Shown here in pieces: positions 24,147-36,135 of a stretch of DNA of 64,000 nt (positions are counted from its first letter, which is position 1; each line of letters starts with the position of its first letter). Source of the stretch: Neonectria sp. B-13 (taxonomy: Eukaryota; Ascomycota; Sordariomycetes; Hypocreales; Nectriaceae); NCBI GenBank assembly GCA_002682825.1, contig NOKP01000012.1, positions 1,396,298 to 1,460,297 of the forward strand, written 5' to 3'. A program made the translations under genes and the position numbers. A model generated the notes under the pieces. That model did no database searches and was not told the origin of the DNA. It saw only the letters and a program-made list of their open reading frames with translations.

Positions 24147-25213
24147 TCATAAAGCATGAATTCGGTCTTCCAATAGCTGCGCAAGGCGAGCCTCGAGTGC
24201 TGCGATTTCCCGTCTTATCCGAGCCTCTTCCCGTAGCATTTCGATATGACTCCCAGGTGTAGAGCCTTCGGGAACATCTCTTCCTTCGCTTCTGTACGCC
24301 GAAACGTAAGGGGAGTTTTGAGTGTGGGACTCCAGTGACTGAAATTGTGTGTCGGGTTGTGAAACCGAGTCAACGCTCGTGGCTTGTGATCCCCTCATTC
24401 GCCGAAGAAACTCAAACTCAGTAACATCGGTTTGACCGATGCCCACGGTGTTGGAGAGAGCATAGAGCGAATAGCACACTAGCCCGCTGACTATATACGT
24501 AAGAAACCCTGCTTTACTAACCGAAGGTAACGCAGATTCGTCAAGTTTCTTCGCCCAAACAAAACCTAGATAGATTCCAAGACCAGCCAAAAATGCATCT
24601 ACTGATGCAGATAAGAGTGCGCTTGGTGCTGAAATAGTGAGGACTGATGCAATCGATGGTAGTTGTTCGATCTGAGTTGTTCCTCGTTCTTCCTTCCGCC
24701 TTATCCACACTTTGATGTTATCCGACGTCAAGCAGCGGCCGATGACCTGGTATTGCTTGCTGGCATAATACACTGAGATGATTGAAGCAACGAGGCTGAA
24801 GATGAAGAAAGCTCGAGCTGTCCAGTGAGTCTGGTTTAAGTTCTCTAACGAAAGAGCAGTGATTGCTATTTGAGCTAGAATTGTGCCCTAGAAGAGATTG
24901 ATGTTAGGAAGTAAAATGTTTTAGCAAGGGAAAAGCTCACCGCCACAGCAATCATGCTACTCTCTTCCTTGACTGCCTGTTTGAAATCAAAGGCTACACG
25001 GGGATCTTCAGATACCAAAACTTGCAGCTGCATCCTCCAGACTGTGCTGCTTCCAAATACAAACAGCAATATCCCGGCTAGACCGTATTTCCGAGGGTAA
25101 AATCGGACACCAGAAACGAACAAATAGAAGCTCCTTGCCACAGCACCCACAAACTCTACGAGCACATATGGAGAAGGACGCAGACTGAGATGTTCCATTT
25201 TTGGTACATCCAT
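24147..25213 (-). CDS. Small multi-pass membrane protein of unknown function
   Basis: Two exons, 25213-24941 and 24887-24147 (GTGAGC...CTAG intron), give 337 residues. Hydrophobic segments are visible around residues 20-35 (FVGAVARSFYLFVSG), 45-60 (GLAGILLFVFG), 85-105 (MIAVAGTILAQIAITAL), 115-130 (AFFIFSLVASIISVYY) and 165-215. The C-terminal 100 residues are polar and end in a predicted coiled coil (IEMLREEARIRREIAALEAR, then LAQLLEDRI). I do not recognise a named family; similar unnamed membrane proteins are common in ascomycetes. The start at 25213 is the first ATG of the frame. Confidence 0.72.
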
Positions 25214-25895
25214 TTATGTCTAGAATCAAAATAAAGGAGAAAAAAGAATATTGTGGCTTATTCGTAAACGCAGGCCATATTTCTCAAACCGTGACGGTGA
25301 TTAGGCTCAGCGTTGATGCCCAACCAAGTCACGTTCTGCAAACTGGTCATGTGGCATTTGTGCAGCTGTGTCGGCTGTAGGGTGACTGGCTTTTTGAGAC
25401 CGGGCGAAGAAGTAAGATATCAAAGCGCAGTGTTGCGGCTGACATCATCTCTTACGATGTAACATACTCGTCTAGCAATGACGAAAAGTACCGACGAAGT
25501 GATCAATTGTGTTTCATATCAACATCTAAAACATTTAACAGCGCATGTTAATAGCTTTAGACTTTGTTCCGTGATGATTTTGCACAGTCGACTCTACCAC
25601 TGTACTATTGGCATGAGCGATGATAGTTCACCCGTAGAGCGAGGCACCAAGTAGCACGTAATGTGAACCTACCAGTTTCATGAATAATTTTGAATATGCT
25701 AGTAAATAAGGTTTGCAACCTGGATGGGTACATAGCAAGAGACGCGACAACATCAATGGCGCCAAACACTACCGCTTTAGATGTATCATACGCTGTGTGG
25801 TGACATTGTGTTTGGATGACGCAAGAGAATAAACAAATCCCGGTGCTTTCAGTAATCATCTATTTCCACCATGGTGGTATCGTTGTATGTCTAAA
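25214..25895. other. Gene-free stretch
   Basis: About 680 bases between the membrane-protein and flavin-oxidase genes, AT-rich, with only short open frames. It includes the promoter of the membrane-protein gene and the 3' flank of the oxidase gene. Confidence 0.4.
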
Positions 25896-27493
25896 TTATA
25901 GTACTGGCTTAATCGACTGAGGATTCCTGAAGATGTTCTTCGGGTCATAGTTCGCCTTGATGTTCTGCAGCCTCGGCAGATTCTGTCCCCAGTACAACGG
26001 CGGCGCCTCATTCGCGCTGACCTGCGAGTCGGCGTAGTTGACATACATCCCCCACTTGCCGTCTGGGATGGTCCTGGTGATGCTGCGTCTGAAGCCCTTC
26101 ATGAGGGAGAAGCCGTCACTGGGATATTGTTGTCCTTGGGGCACGCTATCGTAGAGCTGGAAGAGCAGTAGCTTGTCACGGTGGACGTAGGCCGTGTCAG
26201 TGGTCTTGGGCTTCGTCACAGCGGAGTGCTGGCCGCCGTGGATGTCCATTTGGATCCACCATGAGTGGCTGGTGGTCATGCCTGTGGTGGAGACGTAGTC
26301 GACGAAGGACTTGAAGATATTTGAAGAGAGAGCCGGGGCGACGATGCTGGTGGCGTAGAAGGTGTCGTGCTGCACTCGTGTTAGTTGATTCCGGATATCG
26401 TAGGCAAATGTTCACTTACTGCGTTGTAAGAGGCACTGGTAGGGTTGATATCCCCAGAGCCCCCAAAATGCGCCACGAGTTCAAGCCATCCGAGCGCCCT
26501 TGCATCCGCAAGCTGGGCGCCCAGTTTGGTCAAAAGCGGCTGAATAGCCTTGCGCAGACCGGCCTCGTCGCCAACAAAAGCACCATCTAGGCTGTAGCCG
26601 TTCTTGGAGATGAAGGCCTGCATAGTCAGCTCGCCGGGCATAGTCTTTCCAAACTCCTGCACGTTCAAAAGGCCTTGAGGAGCCGTCTGCTGGTTCCAGT
26701 TGAGGTTGATGTCGAAGTAGGTGACTTGTTGAGGGGCAGGGAAGGTGTTGAACTCGAGCTCTGCGACGATGCCGAACGATGAGCCCGCGCCGCGAACAGC
26801 CCAGAAGAGGCTGGGACGCTGCGTTGCTGAACAGTGGACAACTGTGCCGTTGGCAAGGACGACAGTAGCACCCTTGATCCAGTCCAGAGCAAGACCGTAT
26901 TTCCGAGAGACCATTCCGTAGCCTCCGTGGAGCACATGGCCACCAACACCAACACTGTGTTTGTTAGCATAAGTTCAGTCCATCACTGATCGTGTAGGGA
27001 GCTGTTTGATGACTTACCCTGGGCATGTGCCGTGGGAAATGGCCCTTTTGCCTTGGTTGTAGAGCTCCGTCGCGACGTGTCCCAACCTCGCGCCGGGCTG
27101 GATCTTGGCAGTGCCGTCCTTGGCCAGCGTAACGCCGTACATGCGATCCAACTCGATCATCAGGTGGCCGTCCTCTCCGCCAAAGCCAAAGGACGTGTAG
27201 CTGTGGCCGCCGCTCTTGGCACTGACTTTGACTCCGTGCTTCGCGCCGCAGGCGACAGCAGCAGAGATCTGGGACACCGACGTCGGGACGGCGATGGCAG
27301 CCGGCTCGTATTGAAGCCGCAGGTTATATGCTGTCCCATCTTGCGTCCAGTCCGAAGAGCCCTTGACGTCAAAGGCGACCTTGGCACTGGAAAGACAACT
27401 CGTCAACGCATCGCGCTTGGTCGGGACGGCGAAAGACGTAGACGCCTGGGCGATGAGGCCGAAGACCACCCAAGACAGTGTGCCGAATGCCAT
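25896..27493 (-). CDS. Secreted berberine-bridge-enzyme-like flavin oxidase
   Basis: Three exons: 27493-27018, 26954-26420 and 26369-25896, giving 494 residues. The N-terminus is a signal peptide (hydrophobic to about residue 22). The PCMH-type FAD domain has [13 protein letters not shown], whose histidine (about 97) forms the 8-alpha-histidyl bond. [19 protein letters not shown] (about 154-172) has a cysteine (about 157) for the second, 6-S-cysteinyl bond. The C-terminal BBE signature [18 protein letters not shown] is complete. Bicovalent flavin is typical of oxidases of oligosaccharides, alcohols or alkaloid-type substrates that make H2O2. It has no metabolite genes beside it, so a secreted carbohydrate oxidase is the simplest reading. 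An upstream in-frame TTG is not used. Confidence 0.92.
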
Positions 27494-28770
27494 GCTTGCA
27501 ATTGACAAGGTTGAAAGAAGAGTTGAATAAGAGCGATGATTAAAGCCTGAGACATCGGGACTCAGGGCGACCTTAAAGTCCTTTTAGCTTACCGTTGCTG
27601 GCCGTTGCTTTGACGGCATTTCGACCCACCGCGTTCGAGACCCGCAGCGCCATGCGTCCGCGATACGAACTTTGGCAGTCGGCTAGCATTCCCACACGGC
27701 ATCTGAGAACCGAGAAGCCAGCGGCCGAGCAGCGTTGATTGGGACGTTGCTCAGGGGAGAGAAAACGCCATGCTTACGGTCTATTGAAGCGTGTAAGCAC
27801 GACAGTGCATCTGCACTTTGACGCAGGAACACTCCCGACCGCCACAACCCTATCGGGTACCCGAGGACGGCACGTCAGTCTTCAGCTGGGCTTGAATCGT
27901 CCTCACCGGAGATGACGCACAGAAATATGACGCAGGCTGGTAGGTCCTAAGCTAATTAGCGTCGGTAATGACGATGGGCGCCCCGTAAAGCTCGGACGCT
28001 ATATTTAACTTCCCGTAAGTATTATTGGTGTCACAAAGGAGCTAAATTCAAGACATGACCCGTCTTTGCCACGTAGGTCAACGCTAGGCTCCGTCTCGAT
28101 GTGTATTGGCTTCAGCCGTCGGGTTCCAATTCTCTCGTGGCTTGAAGTAATGCCCGTTCTGCATCATCTGCAACAACAATCACGAGGACGCAGGAATGTT
28201 GACTCTCTCAATTCGGGAACGAGGAACCGTAAGAGTAGCACAATGCTAGCGTGGAAATGTGTTGAGGGATGCATGGATAGTGGCACGGGGCTGAAGCCAA
28301 ACGAAAAGTAAGAACATAGGCGAGATACAGGACTGACAGCCAAGAGATGTGCGAATACTACTACACTCTCAGAAACCTGAACCTGACTAAGAATTTGGCT
28401 CCAATCCTGCAGATGAGCTTCTGCAGCCCTAAGCCTAGCTTTTGCTCAGTAATCACAAAGACACGGAAGTAGGGGATGGTGTGAGCTGAGGTAAGCTGAG
28501 ATAGGCCAGTCTCTCATGCAGGCAGTAATAATTGGAGTGACCCTTCCGTGGAAACGTTGACAGCATATGACAGCGAATTGATTTGAATATCATCACGCCT
28601 ATTAAAGTGGACGCAATTGTGCGCCCTCTGTTGACTTGAATGTGGAAGAGTATCGACAGCCGAACTCGTCACTGAGAAGCCGAGCTCTTTCCACATGCCA
28701 CAGTAAATGAGGGGACATCAAAGTAACGTAATCCGGTGGTGTCCTTTTTGAATTGAAGAAAGAGCCCTAT
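27494..28770. other. Gene-free stretch
   Basis: Almost 1.3 kb holding the flavin-oxidase promoter and no recognisable coding region; only short open frames without similarity are present. Confidence 0.5.
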
Positions 28771-29714
28771 TTATGTCGATGAATTGAAGTCTTTAAGCTG
28801 TGGTGTCGATGCTCCCTCGTTGATGTAATTAACCTCCGACTGGAAGTCCGAACAGGCGGGCATTTGGCCTGGGTAGCAAGAAACCCCGCACGACATATCG
28901 GATGGCGTCAACTTCGCTATGTGCTCATCAAGCCCGCCAAGGTAGCCGAAACCCGCAAGTTGCGTCATGTTTTCCTCAGTGAATGGTACGGATTGGTGGT
29001 CTAAATAGCTTGTTGTTGAAGGCCAAACGGTTGTAGGAGTCAGGTTGGTGTCTTGCTCGGGGTGGGCAACACTGGAGTTCTCGCCGGAGTCCGAACAATT
29101 GGTCGCATTTCTCGCAGAACCACAGGAAGGAGTACTATGCGTGAAATTGACTTGGACTTGATCAAATATATCCGTTAGCAGCGAGCGGAAATCGCTGTCA
29201 TCTCGACTTGGCATCTGGTTCCCGTTGAGGACATCCCGGACGATTTGATCGCCTTGCATCTTCCCAAAGGAGCGCATCATTGCGACGGTTTTTTCCACGA
29301 CGGTACCGAGATAGGGATCCTGTGGCCTAGGTGCAGTCTCGAAGAGAATGTCCCAAATCGTATACCATTGCTCAGCCGGCGACAGTTTCTTATTGATGCG
29401 TACTTTCAGTCGCTTCTGGGCCTGTTCAGAAACATATTCGAAGCTGCCGCCTATGAATGAGGGCTGAGGTTCGCAGCTCTGCTCATAAAAGTGCTCTTCT
29501 TGATGTCGGTGTACGTGCGTTGTTGTGTCGGCGCTCGGCGGCTAGCAACTGAACACATACGTCTCTGCTACGGGTGCAAGAAGAACTAATGAATGGACAA
29601 CGTTACCTCTATGGACAACGCATGTTTGGAGAGAGCCCTGGAACTGGGAGAGCGGGTGGGTAATGGTTTTAGAACGTTCAGTTCAGCGGGGGTGTATGTA
29701 TGAATGGCTTCCAT
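28771..29714 (-). CDS. Unknown protein resembling the C-terminal part of fungal C2H2-type regulators
   Basis: Two exons, 29714-29607 and 29541-28771 (GTAACG...CTAG), give 292 residues. The central segment KLSPAEQWYTIWDILFETAP resembles a block often found downstream of C2H2 fingers in unnamed ascomycete proteins. A histidine-rich piece before it (HVHRHQEEHFYEQSCEP) could be the remains of a finger, but no complete CX2-4C...HX3-5H unit is present. The C-terminal half is acidic and Ser/Thr-rich. It may be a truncated regulator that lost its DNA-binding fingers. The short first exon is supported only by splice signals and phase. Confidence 0.5.
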
Positions 29715-31834
29715 TGCTCAATCAACCCCCACAAGGTGCTTCCTACTGTGCATACAGTCGAGAAAGCCGCCTGTACTTTGGACACGAGAAGTGCGGAACA
29801 AGCTGAAGGAATGACAAGACACGCGATAAACGACCATTAATTGACATTTCAGGACTGTGGCTAGTAGATACAAGATTCGAGTCTAGTGTAAAGGGTAGCG
29901 GAGTGCATTAAGAAATCGCTAATGCCACAGAGAACCGCGAATCGCCAGGCTAGATACCCACAGCAGATGGTTAGCAGGGCCGCCAGCGATCCTCTTGAGT
30001 TCAATAGTGCGAAGTTACAGGGCTAAAGGCTGCAGAAGGGCGGCCTGCCTGGTTGTGTCCAGCAGTCGTAATCAGGCTGTGGCCACTGTACACGGCCCTA
30101 ATCGGTCTGGAGAATGCAGCCTTGATAAGGCTCTCGTTTCGTTCCATGCCCCAACCATTCAATGCTTCTTCTTCTCTGGCTTGCGCTTGGCCTTCTTATG
30201 TGATTGCCGCAGCGGCTGAGGCGGTGTGATGCAGCCACTGCCCCTTAATAATCGGCCTTGGATGTCAAGGCCCGGGTCCAACAGCCAGTCCTGAAGTCGG
30301 GCTTGCCTGAAGGGCTCCTGACTTGGCGGTCGCCTGGGCGGTCAATGCGACTTAGTTTGATCCGTTGTGAATGGATGGGGGCAGGACATACTCCGTGTGG
30401 GCGTTTGTAGGCATGATTACTCTCGAGAAGACTGTAGACTTGATATTTGTCGTGTTCTTCCTTTCTGCGTTTGCCTTGTGATTTGCAATAGTTTGCGAAT
30501 GTAAGAGTTCAAAGAAAACACTGCGAGTACAAAATTTCACGTTGAATTAATAGTTCGCTTGCGATCCAAAGCGATTCTCTCACAAAATTGCGGACGTGGC
30601 GATGCACAATTGTTCAACACAATTGTTTCAGAGGACTTGTTGTTGCTCAATCCACACACGCAACCTGCCCTTACAGTAACGAATGCGATGGTTTAATGAT
30701 GGAGCCCATGGATCACATGTCTTGATTCGGAGTGTAGATGCCCCAAGCTTACGAGCACCACAAGAATGGCATCCCTTTGGCCGTGGTAATCTTCCGACCT
30801 CGTGCTGCTAGGTATGTTGTCTGATAGGAAGTCGCGTCACCAAATGAGAGGCGCTGGGCCAAGATGCTCGTTTAAGTGTAAGCCTCCCCATCGTCAAATA
30901 CAAGCCTGCTGTAAACCTCCAAGTCCAGTTTCGTCTCGAACAGAAAATTCACTGCTGCAACACCCGAGGTAAACCTATCCCGCCTCACAGTTGCGTGGCC
31001 ACATTTGTGACCACAGTGTAGACCGCTTTCGCGACCGCATGATCTCCTCTAGTGCGTCTACCTCACGAGGCGCTCAGCACAAATGTGAAAACTCCGGAGA
31101 GTCCGGACCCCAGTAGTAAGAGTCAAGAACGGGAGCCACGCTGGCACCCCGGCGGTTCGACTCGATCCCAGCCTCGCCAATGATTTTTGGATTTTCCGTC
31201 CTTCATTACTTTGCTCGAATCCGTTTGCAGCTATTCAGCGCTTCTGCATCGACTTTCATTTGCCTCTACTTTGACGCTCCTTCATTATGCCGCTGATGGA
31301 ATGCTCATGTCCATTTCGTTTAGTTTAGCTTTCCACCACAGCCTTTGACGACTCTCGTGGCTTTCTATCTGTCTTCTATTGACCAGATATCCACTCATTT
31401 TCTGGACCAACACTCCCCTGTCATGGTCGGCCATCAAAACGTGGATAGGCCATCGGACTTCATTCCCAACTGGCCTGTTGATAACTCCCCCAGCACGACT
31501 GTCTTGCCCACCAATCTCCATGGATACACTCACTTTGATCAAATTGGATAGTCCGGTCTACCCGCTGCTTGTGAAGCGCAAGTGGTTCTCATTACTCCTG
31601 GCCCCAGGAGGATCAGAGTAAAACTTCAAACGGAGCGGCCTCCCGAGGCCTCCTCTTATTGACCCGAATTAGAACTGCATGAACCGCCGTCACCCGGGTA
31701 TGCCTTAGACTGGGCCTATGTTTGATGAGCTTTCCCAGCAGAAATCATCTGTGAGCAACGGTATTGACAATTTCCGGCTGTCTCCTGGGATGGCCACACG
31801 AACTCTACTTGCCCAGGCTTCACCATCACCATCC
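29715..31834. other. Gene-free stretch
   Basis: Over 2 kb without a convincing gene on either strand. Short open frames near 31.3-31.9 kb show no domain, and those at the right end are antisense to the STAND-associated gene. Confidence 0.5.
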
Positions 31835-33209
31835 TTATTCATTGCTCGACATCACGTCCTTCCCATTGTCGGCTTCCGTCGTCCGTTTTCTCATCTCGTT
31901 GGCGGATGCTCTGGTACGGGCTGCATCCTGCCTTGATGACTGTCCATCTTTTTCCGCCTGATGACGAGGGTAACTACTGACCCTTGTGGTGTCGGATGTT
32001 GAAGACGGCAGAATGTTGCTCGTCTCAGCACTGATCACAGCTCCGAACCGACTGCTATATCTATCATTGGACATATGCCGCACTGTTTCATCCTTCATTG
32101 AGCCGATCCATTGCGCTGACCTGCCCGTAGATGATGCTCTCTTGACATCAAAAAGATCCGCTAGGGTTGTGACCAGTACTTGATCGCTGTCGCCATCGGC
32201 AATCAACTCCCCAACCCGGAATACCTTTTGATGAGCAACTTCGTTAGAAGCTATTTTGCACACCTCTAGACATTGGGTCGAAGTTTTGAGTTCTTCCTGC
32301 AGTCGCAGTCTCTCGCGCTCGTTTTGAGGCGTCCCATCCACCGGCAAAGACTCCAAGCGTTCCCGAAGACGGCCAATGGTTTCAGCCAAGCTATCTCGAT
32401 TTTCACCCAAGACCTTGCGTATGAGCAGCTGAGCCTCGAATTGGTTCTGAGTATCGACAGAAGGCTGTGGGGGCGTCTGGGGATTCCAGGATGCTTCCCC
32501 AGCTGCCAAAGACTCGATGTAAGACTTCGCATCCTCGCAGATTCGAAGACATTGCTCAGTCACAGCTCTCTCATCCTCCAGATCTATGCTTATGTCCAAA
32601 GTACCCGTTCTTCCTGTGCTCTCCTTGGTGAGCAGCTCCAGTTTCTCGTCAATGCGGTGTAGATGGATGTTGAGGTTGTACACGGTATCCTTGATCATCT
32701 CGTTATACTCCTCGAGGACTTGATGAGAAAGCTTAGACTTATGCCTGTACATTTGGGGAAATTCAAGGTTAGCAAAGCCACAAGGATGCAAGATGAGCGA
32801 CTGACATGGTTATAGTGCCTAAACCAATTGATATGGTTGATTTGTATCCTACTAGAGTGTCCATGAAGTCGTTGATGTTTCCCCTCATGAACTCCATCTT
32901 GGTCCAATCTCGAAAGCCAACCTTCGATTTCCCGTCAAACTGTTTCATAGAGTTTTCGAATTCGCGGCATGCTTGGCTGCATCGATCAACCGGGCCTTTC
33001 AGAAGAGCCATCATTGACACTTCCAAGTCGACAACTTCCCTCAGGGTATTCAAAATGTTGGTCAGGCCTTCGAGTTCACCCTGGAGCCTGCGCAAAGTCG
33101 TATCGCGATCCTTGAAGCGCTTGACGGTCTCACTAAGCGACTTTGTGGACTGAATGGCAGCTGTGATTATGGCCAGCGCCGAGGCAGTGATGCTCAGCGG
33201 ATCTGCCAT
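31835..33209 (-). CDS. Protein with fungal STAND-associated N-terminal domain (HeLo-like/PigL_N type)
   Basis: Two exons, 33209-32806 and 32744-31835 (GTCAGT...TACAG intron, branch GCTAAC), give 437 residues. The N-terminus MADPLSITASALAIITAAIQ followed by STKSLSETVKRFKDRDTTLR is the typical start of the helical domain that precedes NACHT/NB-ARC modules or stands alone in ascomycetes. It is here followed by helices with SQACREFENSMKQFDGKSK and an amphipathic segment with possible membrane character (VGYKSTISIGLGTITM). The rest is helical and polar (SLAETIGRLRERLESLPVDG), with a disordered tail. No nucleotide-binding or repeat domain is attached. Such solo N-domain proteins are thought to be signalling or cell-death partners of STAND receptors (inference). 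The start at 33209 is chosen because MADPLSI is the family start. Confidence 0.85.
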
Positions 33210-33815
33210 TGTGAGAAGCTGCAAGATTCTGGTAAACCGGGTGGTGGGCTTGAAACAGGATGGGAATCAGTCTGTGAGATTATTCACGCAGTCACAGTCA
33301 ACGCAACGCGGGGGAAGCATCTGTTGGAAATATCAACGTTGTTGCCTGATCTCGTCGCCTAACGTTCGAGCCTTAGCGCTGTGGTGGAGGCCTGTCTCTT
33401 CGTGCCACCAATCACTGAAGGCCAGCGCTTGCAATCGCTCCAAAGCCATCTCAGCTGGACGCTTGATTCGTCATTGCTGACACGCTCCAGCCCACCTCGA
33501 TTGTTAGCAAGCTTACGGTTTAGATAATTATGCTTGCCTCGTTGGGACCAACATTGTTACAAATATTGTACGAAGAGAACAGTCAAAGACGTGTTGGAGC
33601 CGTGAAAGTAGTTGGCTGGGTCACTCGCCTTTTCCACGTCTTAGAGGGCCAAGATCTAAACCTCGTCATCAAGTAATCCGCCAAAGCCAGCATCTTCAAG
33701 TAGCATAACAATTCTCTCTGATAGTTAACTACCCCTAAAAAATGGAACGAATTCATGTCGAGTACCTGTCGTTCGCTGGAAACCATTCATTCGCGCCAAT
33801 ATAACAACAAGCATC
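33210..33815. other. Intergenic region
   Basis: About 600 bases upstream of the STAND-associated gene and downstream of the second HET gene. No coding signal seen. Confidence 0.4.
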
Positions 33816-36111
33816 TCATATGATCTCCACAGTCTCAACTTGACAATTCTGTCGCCAAACACCCAGGCCCCCAAAACCATCATAATCCGAAACAAACATT
33901 CCAACTCGATAATACTTTGCCGGGGCCATCGGCGACTTTGCGATGACGATCCCGAATGCGCGCCTCCTGCTGCAATCCTGGCAGATGCATCTCCCTATCT
34001 TGCCATCCAGCTTCAGAGAATCCAGCTGCTCGCCTCTGACTGATGCGTCTGAGCAATTTCCAATCGATGCTGTTTCGTATTCGCTTTCAGGTGATGCCGA
34101 CCCTAGCAAAACCAACTTTAGGTCACCTGGAGGAACCCGGTCGAACCCTGGCGTCCAATCGAGGCTGCAGTCGGCCAGTGACTTCCCATTGACAAGCACT
34201 CTCCATTCTGCGCTGAGAATTCCTGTCTTGGACTTGCGTTGAACCAGTTCAACGTCGATGGCATAAATAAGGCCAGTAACTTCCAAGAGTGCAGATCTGA
34301 TTTCCCCAAAGCGATTAGGCCCCTTGTGGATCACTGATACCGTAACCTGACATTCCGGACGTGCGTCACATGAGTGCATGTAACTCCTCAAGCTTTCGAC
34401 ATAGGCCTGGCATAGCCAGCTCCAAGACGGTACGATGTACGGGGAGATGTTTGTAAGGCGATTTAGGTGTTCCTCCAGTGTCCGAGGCTGCTTCTGTAAG
34501 CTGGTGGTTTTGGCGTTTAACCAAGGCAGGTCAAGCCATAGGCCACTTTCCCACATACCAGCGATGTATTCGTCATCGCCAACTATCGAGTTGAATATTG
34601 CAGCAGTCCCTGAGAGTGATGGGAGGATGTCAGTGCTAACTGTAAATGGCTCGCTGGGGATGCTAACAAGGGATGACCAGCGGGTCGAGAATGAGGTGAT
34701 GATACCATGCCAATCGCCAGGGCCGACAATACCTGCGACATTCTCACGACGGGGTTCATGCCTGGCTAGCTCGTCATACGAGTTCCACAGTTCATTGCAG
34801 ACAAAATGGATCGTTTCTATACCAAATTGGAGTGTTCTCGGTGACAACAACTCCTCTTGAAATGTCCAGCCTCGAACGTTCCAGCGGCTGTGGTCAAGGT
34901 CATCGTCGAGATTTGGATCGGGCCCCCTAGGCTGCACCGATGCCGGATATGTCTGGCGGAGTCGGAAGCTGCCGTTGATCCTTGAGTTGATATGCGATTG
35001 AAAACGAATGTGTAAGGCTGGGGTTCTCTGGGGTATTAAGAATCCCTGCTGGCAAGACGGCGATGATATGGCACATATTGTTACGTAGGCGCCACCGTAA
35101 ATCTGTCCCATCTGGGAACATTGTTCTGCCCAGTCACCGTCCGTACCCTGCATAATACAGAGAGCGTCAACCCAAAGATAAGGCAGTCCCAGAGACCTGG
35201 AAACACGAATGGCATCTCTTAACACCGGTGTCATCTCGGTCTCTTGGATTCCAGCAAGTCTTTGTGGCAGAGAAGTCCTTTCTGTTCGAAGCTGTGAAGC
35301 TGCTTCCTTGGTACCCCAGCAGTAGCTGAGTGCTGCGTACTTCGGAGATAGGCAGTTTTGGTCGGAAAATTCTACTAGCCTGCAATCGTCCTCGGATGTT
35401 TTCACGAGTCTTTTTGGACAGAACCCTTTGCTAAGCTGCTCATGCTCATGCTCATCGCAATCGTTGAGCGTGGATCGCATCCAGTTAAGAGGTCCTTCTT
35501 CTAGAGCGGAGTCAAAGCCCCAAGGTCGCAATCCAAGCCATGTCGACGTCACATCGTGGTGTGCTTTTTGTGTTTAGTATAGATGAAATATAACCAGAGG
35601 AACCCGTAAGTGAACACACCAGAGGATGATTCCGCAAGATATGTGACACAGCAGATTCTTAACCCCGTCAAGTTATCTAGGGCGCGTCAGCAAGCAATCG
35701 TCTATTGAATACCTGGAATATCTCGCCTTCCTCCTTGGCATACAGCGTAGCTTGGAGCCCATTTAGTTTCGCATGGCCGCCTTTCGCGGCATTTGCCGTA
35801 TCCTCCCTCGCCAAATACTTGAGTGATAATCGCGCATCGAAGGGGCTGTTCGAGCCTCTAGCGTTTTGAGCAAATTCAATGACATCGTCGGACAAAAACC
35901 CTTGCCGAAGTAGGTGGCAGAAGTCACACTGTTGCGCAGATTGGGTCAGGGTAGGGAGACTCGGGAACACATCGTCAATGTCGTACAGCTCCCAGCCCGG
36001 AGACTCACTGTCCATATCGAGGCGACCGTAGAACCCATGAGTCCCTTCCCTGCTGTCATCAAATTCGAGCACCCTGCATCGTTCACAAAGCCTCGCTAGG
36101 CTTGTGGGCAT
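33816..36111 (-). CDS. HET-domain protein (two exons, junction uncertain)
   Basis: The 5' exon starts at the ATG at 36111 (MPTSLARLC; another in-frame ATG at 36135). It carries a cysteine-rich N-terminal part (LCERCRVLEFDD, QQCDFCHLLRQGF) that precedes the HET domain in one large subfamily. The 3' exon from about 35560 to 33816 has the domain itself: YAALSYCWGTKEAA, LPYLWVDALCIMQG and VRGWTFQEELLSPRTLQFG, then about 300 residues of the usual C-terminal half. The joining intron (about 35690-35560) is not clean. The obvious donor after IFQ (GTATTC) is phase 0, while the best acceptor needs phase 1. Either a non-obvious splice site is used or the gene has a frameshift there. Total length would be near 720 residues. 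Confidence 0.82.
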
Positions 36112-36135
36112 AGTAGTGTCGACGCTGGCGCCCAT

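Noticed and set aside
25560..25620. tRNA-like short stem sequence
   Set aside because: No cloverleaf with anticodon and TPsiC arms can be formed.
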